From the NCBI RefSeq assembly GCF_016863275.1, contig NZ_BOOO01000040.1:1-64000 (forward strand): a stretch of DNA of 64,000 bases, in the 5' to 3' direction. Shown here in pieces: positions 61,158 through 64,000 of this stretch. The notes under the pieces are model-generated. The model was not told the DNA's origin, did not search any database, and saw nothing but the letters and a program-made list of their open reading frames with translations. A program made the position numbers and the translations under genes. The stretch's first letter is position 1; the number at the start of each line of letters is the position of its first letter. The DNA is from Planotetraspora mira (GTDB lineage: Bacteria > Actinomycetota > Actinomycetes > Streptosporangiales > Streptosporangiaceae).

Positions 61158-61463
61158 CTACTGCGGCCTCACGACATGGTCGCGCGGCTGAAGTTCCTCC
61201 GCAGCTTCCTGGGAGGTCACCGCAGCGGATAGCAGGCCCTCCAAGTCTTGGGCGCATGGACCGCAGGCCAGAAAGTGCGCATGAACGCCCGGGAACCGCT
61301 CGCTCGGATCGTTGCCCGCAGCAAGCAGCTCCGCGTAGACGTCCAGCATCTCCATGGCTTCGTCGCAGCCGGCGTCGCGCGGATCGGTCTGGAGAAAGGC
61401 GTCCAGTCGAGCCCAGTGATCACTCCGCTGATCGCCGGATGCGTTCTGCGCGTTGTCATCCAC
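61158..61463 (-). CDS. Small zinc-finger (anti-sigma ZAS-like) protein
   Basis: A 101-residue soluble protein. CDEAMEMLDVYAELLAAG and HAHFLACGPCAQDLEGLL give the H-x3-C-x2-C pattern of zinc-binding anti-sigma (zf-HC2) domains. There is no membrane anchor. Anti-sigma factors of this type bind an ECF sigma, but none is adjacent; the nearest, at 50821, is 10 kb away. It could also serve as a free regulatory zinc protein. Confidence 0.65.
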   Translation of the reverse strand: MDDNAQNASGDQRSDHWARLDAFLQTDPRDAGCDEAMEMLDVYAELLAAGNDPSERFPGVHAHFLACGPCAQDLEGLLSAAVTSQEAAEELQPRDHVVRPQ

Positions 61464-61582
61464 GCGTCCACCTTGGTTGATTCATGCCTTGGATGCCTAG
61501 CCAGAGTGTCCAGCCAACGAGAAGCACTCCCCATCTTCTTGGAGTCGCGGGGTCTGCTCCTAGCCGTGGGCAATTCGCTCTA

Positions 61583-61870
61583 TCAGCTGCCGTGTTCCTG
61601 GTGGGGCAGCTGCCACTGAGGTCGGACGTAGTGGCACGTGCAGCCGTTGGGATGCTTGATCAGGTAATCCTGGTGCTCAGGCTCTGCCTCCCAGAACGTC
61701 CCGATGGGGGTCACCTCCGTAACGACCTTGCTGGGCCACATACCGCTGGTCTCGACGTCTTTGCTCGTGGCGTTGGCGATATCGCGCTGTTGCTCGTTCT
61801 GGTAGAAGATCGCCGAGCGGTAGCTCGTCCCGACGTCATTGCCCTGCCTGTTCAGGGTCGTCGGGTCGTG
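61583..61870 (-). pseudogene. msrA remnant: C-terminal half only
   Basis: From 61870 the minus strand reads [20 protein letters not shown], then [15 protein letters not shown] and [20 protein letters not shown] and ends CHYVRP plus a short tail at 61583. This is the C-terminal half of peptide-methionine (S)-S-oxide reductase MsrA. The N-terminal half with the catalytic GCFW is absent; directly upstream the sequence becomes the end of a RibD-like protein in another frame. Confidence 0.85.
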
Positions 61871-61884
61871 TGACGCCGGCCGAA

Positions 61885-62346
61885 CGCTCCTTGGGGAAGT
61901 AGCGCAGCAGCACGACGTCGCCGACCAGGCGGGCCTCCATCGGCCTCATCTAGGCGCACGAGCCGCCCGGATACGCGGCGGGTCCCAGAGCGCGGCGTCG
62001 ACAGTGACGGTGACGGTGACGACCAGCTTCGCGCCGCCGCAGTGCCACAGGGCCAGTGACGGGTCCAGGTCGCCGGAGCCGGTGACCACCACCTTCATGG
62101 GGTGCTCGGTCAGACCTCCCCCAGGTGGGCGGTTCGCCGCTCCGCCGAGCCGACCAGCAGTCGCGGGTTGTCGCGGCGCACGGCCGTGGCCCCGAGGAGG
62201 ATGGCGTCGACTTCGGCGCGCACCGCGTCGACCCGGTCGAAGTCCTCGCCGCTGGACAACAGGAGCCGCTCGGGGCCGGCGTCGTCGAGGTAGCCGTCGG
62301 CGGTCGCCGCGGCGGACCGCAGCACGTACGGCCGAGTGGTGGCCAT
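61885..62346 (-). pseudogene. RibD C-terminal-domain (dihydrofolate reductase-like) gene, broken
   Basis: ATG 62346 starts RPYVLRSAAATADGYLDDAG, SGEDFDRVDAVRAEVDAILLGATAVRRDNPRLLVG, as in the RibD reductase domain. The frame is lost at about 62105; the next frame gives HPMKVVVTGSGDLDPSLALW. The middle is deleted, and near 61890-61930 [15 protein letters not shown] matches the protein's end. As given it cannot make a full enzyme. It follows the ribA homologue after 14 bases. Confidence 0.75.
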
Positions 62347-62359
62347 CGGGGGCTCCCGG

Positions 62360-63157
62360 CTAACTCGCGAGTTCGGTCAGGGCGATGGTGTGGCCCGTAC
62401 GGTCGACCTTGGCGCGCAGGTAGCGCATGTTGCTGTCGGTGGCGAAGACGCCTGTGGGCACCCGGCGGCGCACCGTCACGCCGAGGGCGGACAGCTGACG
62501 CTCCTTGTCGGGATTGTTGGACAGCAGGTCGACACTGCCGATCCCGAGCGCGCCGAGCATCTGCGCGGCGACGGTGTAGTCCCGACCGTCCTCCGGCAGC
62601 CCGAGCGCGGCGTTCGCGGCGTAGGTGTCCAGGCCGTGGTCCTGCAGGGCGTAGGCGTCCAGCTTGTTGTACAGGCCGATCCCCCGACCCTCCTGACGCA
62701 GGTAGAGCAGCACCCCTTCCGCCGCGGAGAGCCGCTCGACGGCCTCGCGCAGCTGCGGGCCGCAGTCGCAGCGTGCCGAGCCGAAGACGTCGCCGGTGAG
62801 GCATTCGGAGTGCAGGCGCACCAGCGGGGACGCGCCCGCGTCCGGCTCACCGAAGACGAGCGCCACGTGCTCGCCGTCGTCGGCCAGACCACGGAAGGTC
62901 ACGGCCTCGGCCACCGTGCTGAACCCGTCGCGGAACCGCAGGGGCACACGCACCCGTGTTCGTACGACGGCGTCCGCGTTGTGGTCCGACGCGGAGAGCG
63001 GTTCGCCTGAGACCACATCGACGTAGATGCCTGGCTCCTTTGAGTTCCAGAACTCGTTTTCCAAGGGCGGCTCGGTGACGTCGTCCTGGGTGACCGCCCC
63101 CTGTCGTGACGTCAGTCGTTCTACTGCCTCGGGCGTGCGCTCATATGTCTGTGCCAT
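62360..63157 (-). CDS. ribA: GTP cyclohydrolase II with an MsrB-derived N-terminus
   Basis: A 265-residue protein. Residues about 63-265 are GTP cyclohydrolase II: the zinc ligands in SECLTGDVFGSARCDCG (three Cys), RQEGRGIGLYNKLDAYALQD and SNNPDKERQLSALG are conserved; it makes the first intermediate of riboflavin synthesis from GTP. Residues 8-57 (TSRQGAVTQDDVTEPPLENE, EPGIYVDVVSGEPLSAS) match the N-terminal part of methionine sulfoxide reductase MsrB, but its catalytic Cys region is missing. AGGAG precedes ATG 63157. The RibA half looks intact and could be active. Confidence 0.85.
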   Translation of the reverse strand: MAQTYERTPEAVERLTSRQGAVTQDDVTEPPLENEFWNSKEPGIYVDVVSGEPLSASDHNADAVVRTRVRVPLRFRDGFSTVAEAVTFRGLADDGEHVALVFGEPDAGASPLVRLHSECLTGDVFGSARCDCGPQLREAVERLSAAEGVLLYLRQEGRGIGLYNKLDAYALQDHGLDTYAANAALGLPEDGRDYTVAAQMLGALGIGSVDLLSNNPDKERQLSALGVTVRRRVPTGVFATDSNMRYLRAKVDRTGHTIALTELAS

Positions 63158-63249
63158 GGTTCTAGCTCCTCGCTGTGGGGTTTGACTTCTCGTGTTGGTT
63201 TGCCAAGGAGTCCGTGCTGTGCCCGGACCTCGCGTGGCAGGGGATCTCT

Positions 63250-64000
63250 TTGAGGCCTGATTCCGGCCCGCCATAACGCCGCCGTCGACGTTGACGATCG
63301 CGCCGGTGACCCAGCTGGCATCGTCGGAGAGCAGGTAAGTCACCGCAGAGGCAATGCCCTTGGGCGTTCCCACACGGCCGAGCGGGTGGAAGCCGTTGAA
63401 GGTGTTGAGCGTGGCCTCGGGCTGGTCCCTGGGTACGAACGCCTCATACAAGGGGGTGGCGCCACGGCGTTGACGCGGATCTTGTGCTCCGCGAGCTCCA
63501 TGGCCAGGTTGTGGGTGAGCGCATGGAGGGCCGCCTTGCCCATCGAGTAACCGGTCGCGGGGGTGCGGCGACGGCTTGGTGGGCCCACATCGATGGCGCC
63601 TTCGCCGGCGCTGATCATGCCTCGGGTGACGGTTGGGTGAGGAAGAAGGCTGACATGGCGAGCTCGAGGTAGGCGTCGTAGTCGGCGCCCTCGTAGTCGA
63701 GGAAAGCCTTGGGGATGAAGAAGCCGGCTGAGTTCACCAGGAGGGCGGCGTCAGCGTGCTCGGCCGCCGGCGTGTCCTGGACCCGCCTGACGTCGTCGTG
63801 GTTGGCAAGGTCGGCAGTGATGCCCCATGCCTCCCCGTTCTGGACAAGGTGCTGACGGTGTCGTCCACGCGGGCCTGGTCGCGGCCGATGATGACGGCCG
63901 AGCCGCCGGCCGCGATGACGTCTTCAGCACTCTGCCGTCCCATGCCGCTCCTGCCGCTGACGGCGATCAGTTTGCGGCCTTCGAACGCCCATGCTGCTTC
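63250..64000 (-). pseudogene. SDR oxidoreductase, multiple frameshifts, cut by window edge
   Basis: On the minus strand from the right edge: WAFEGRKLIAVSGRSGMG (cofactor loop), AGGSAVIIGRDQARVDDTVS, then out of frame LLVNSAGFFIPKAFLDYEGADYDAYLELAMSAFF-like text in short pieces, GYSMGKAALHALTHNLAMEL (Tyr-x-x-x-Lys), and after another shift HPLGRVGTPKGIASAVTYLL with VTGAIVNVDGG. At least three indels separate these. The gene is inactive in this sequence. The 5' end lies beyond the window. Confidence 0.75.

Noticed and set aside
1-64000. CRISPR arrays, complete tRNA or rRNA genes, intact transposases
   Set aside because: None seen by reading; only a tRNA 3' fragment at 58269-58311 and short repeats were found.

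Overview
The window is high-GC DNA with strong third-position GC bias, GTG/TTG starts and gene families typical of filamentous Actinobacteria: F420-type luciferase-like oxidoreductase, membrane Ser/Thr kinase, Rcp1-like response regulator, SUKH/SMI1 proteins, DUF6461, large IclR/TetR/Lrp/LysR regulators. A streptomycete or Streptosporangiales-type actinomycete fits best; genus cannot be fixed from sequence alone. Nothing resembling rRNA, ribosomal or cell-cycle core genes is present. The window looks like accessory, arm-like chromosome.

Layout. 0-4 kb: end of a barstar-like gene, a small Cys-containing protein, an AraC regulator, a tautomerase, a MerB-like protein with an N-terminal HTH, and an LLM oxidoreductase. 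4-10.4 kb: dicarboxylate symporter with an upstream Crp-type box, an MFS efflux pump divergent from a double-HTH Lrp/AsnC regulator, and a receptor-type Ser/Thr kinase. 10.5-15.8 kb: winged-helix protein divergent from a single-domain response regulator, SDR, YceI, SnoaL-like, LysR, GNAT, and a frameshifted methyltransferase. 15.9-19.5 kb: SMI1/DUF6461-type immunity-like genes and a small secreted protein. 19.7-24.5 kb: deacetylase/TetR/SDR group, RBBP9-type hydrolase, membrane-anchored protein, and a chimeric gene remnant.

24.6-43.7 kb is the best organised part: a thioredoxin/NHL protein; an ABC exporter operon ending in a large secreted phosphoesterase; and a sugar regulon. In the regulon an IclR regulator (42877) is divergent from an aldehyde dehydrogenase, RbsA/RbsC/RbsB-like importer and PfkB kinase, followed by a secreted DUF5107 protein, a remnant of a second sugar-binding protein and a secreted glucanase-like protein. 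A plausible reading is secreted carbohydrate-active proteins feeding an ABC importer and a short catabolic route.

44-50 kb holds a coupled FHA-protein/small-protein pair that share an Asn/Gln/Gly-rich motif resembling amyloid signalling motifs, the most interesting candidate system here, plus a histidine kinase convergent with a NarL-type regulator. 50.8-53.6 kb has an ECF-like sigma factor, an MFS transporter and a SnoaL-like protein.

53.7-64 kb is a decaying accessory zone. It has duplicated quinone-oxidoreductase/GNAT units with a deletion chimera, a tRNA-Gly-like 3' fragment with integrase-arm-like repeats (scar of an integrated element), SUKH, TetR and three NATD1-like GNATs. It also has a locus in which a ribA-ribD-like pair sits between an MsrB N-terminus and an MsrA C-terminus, and finally a broken SDR gene running off the right edge. 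All function calls rest on motif recognition by eye; no database search was run.
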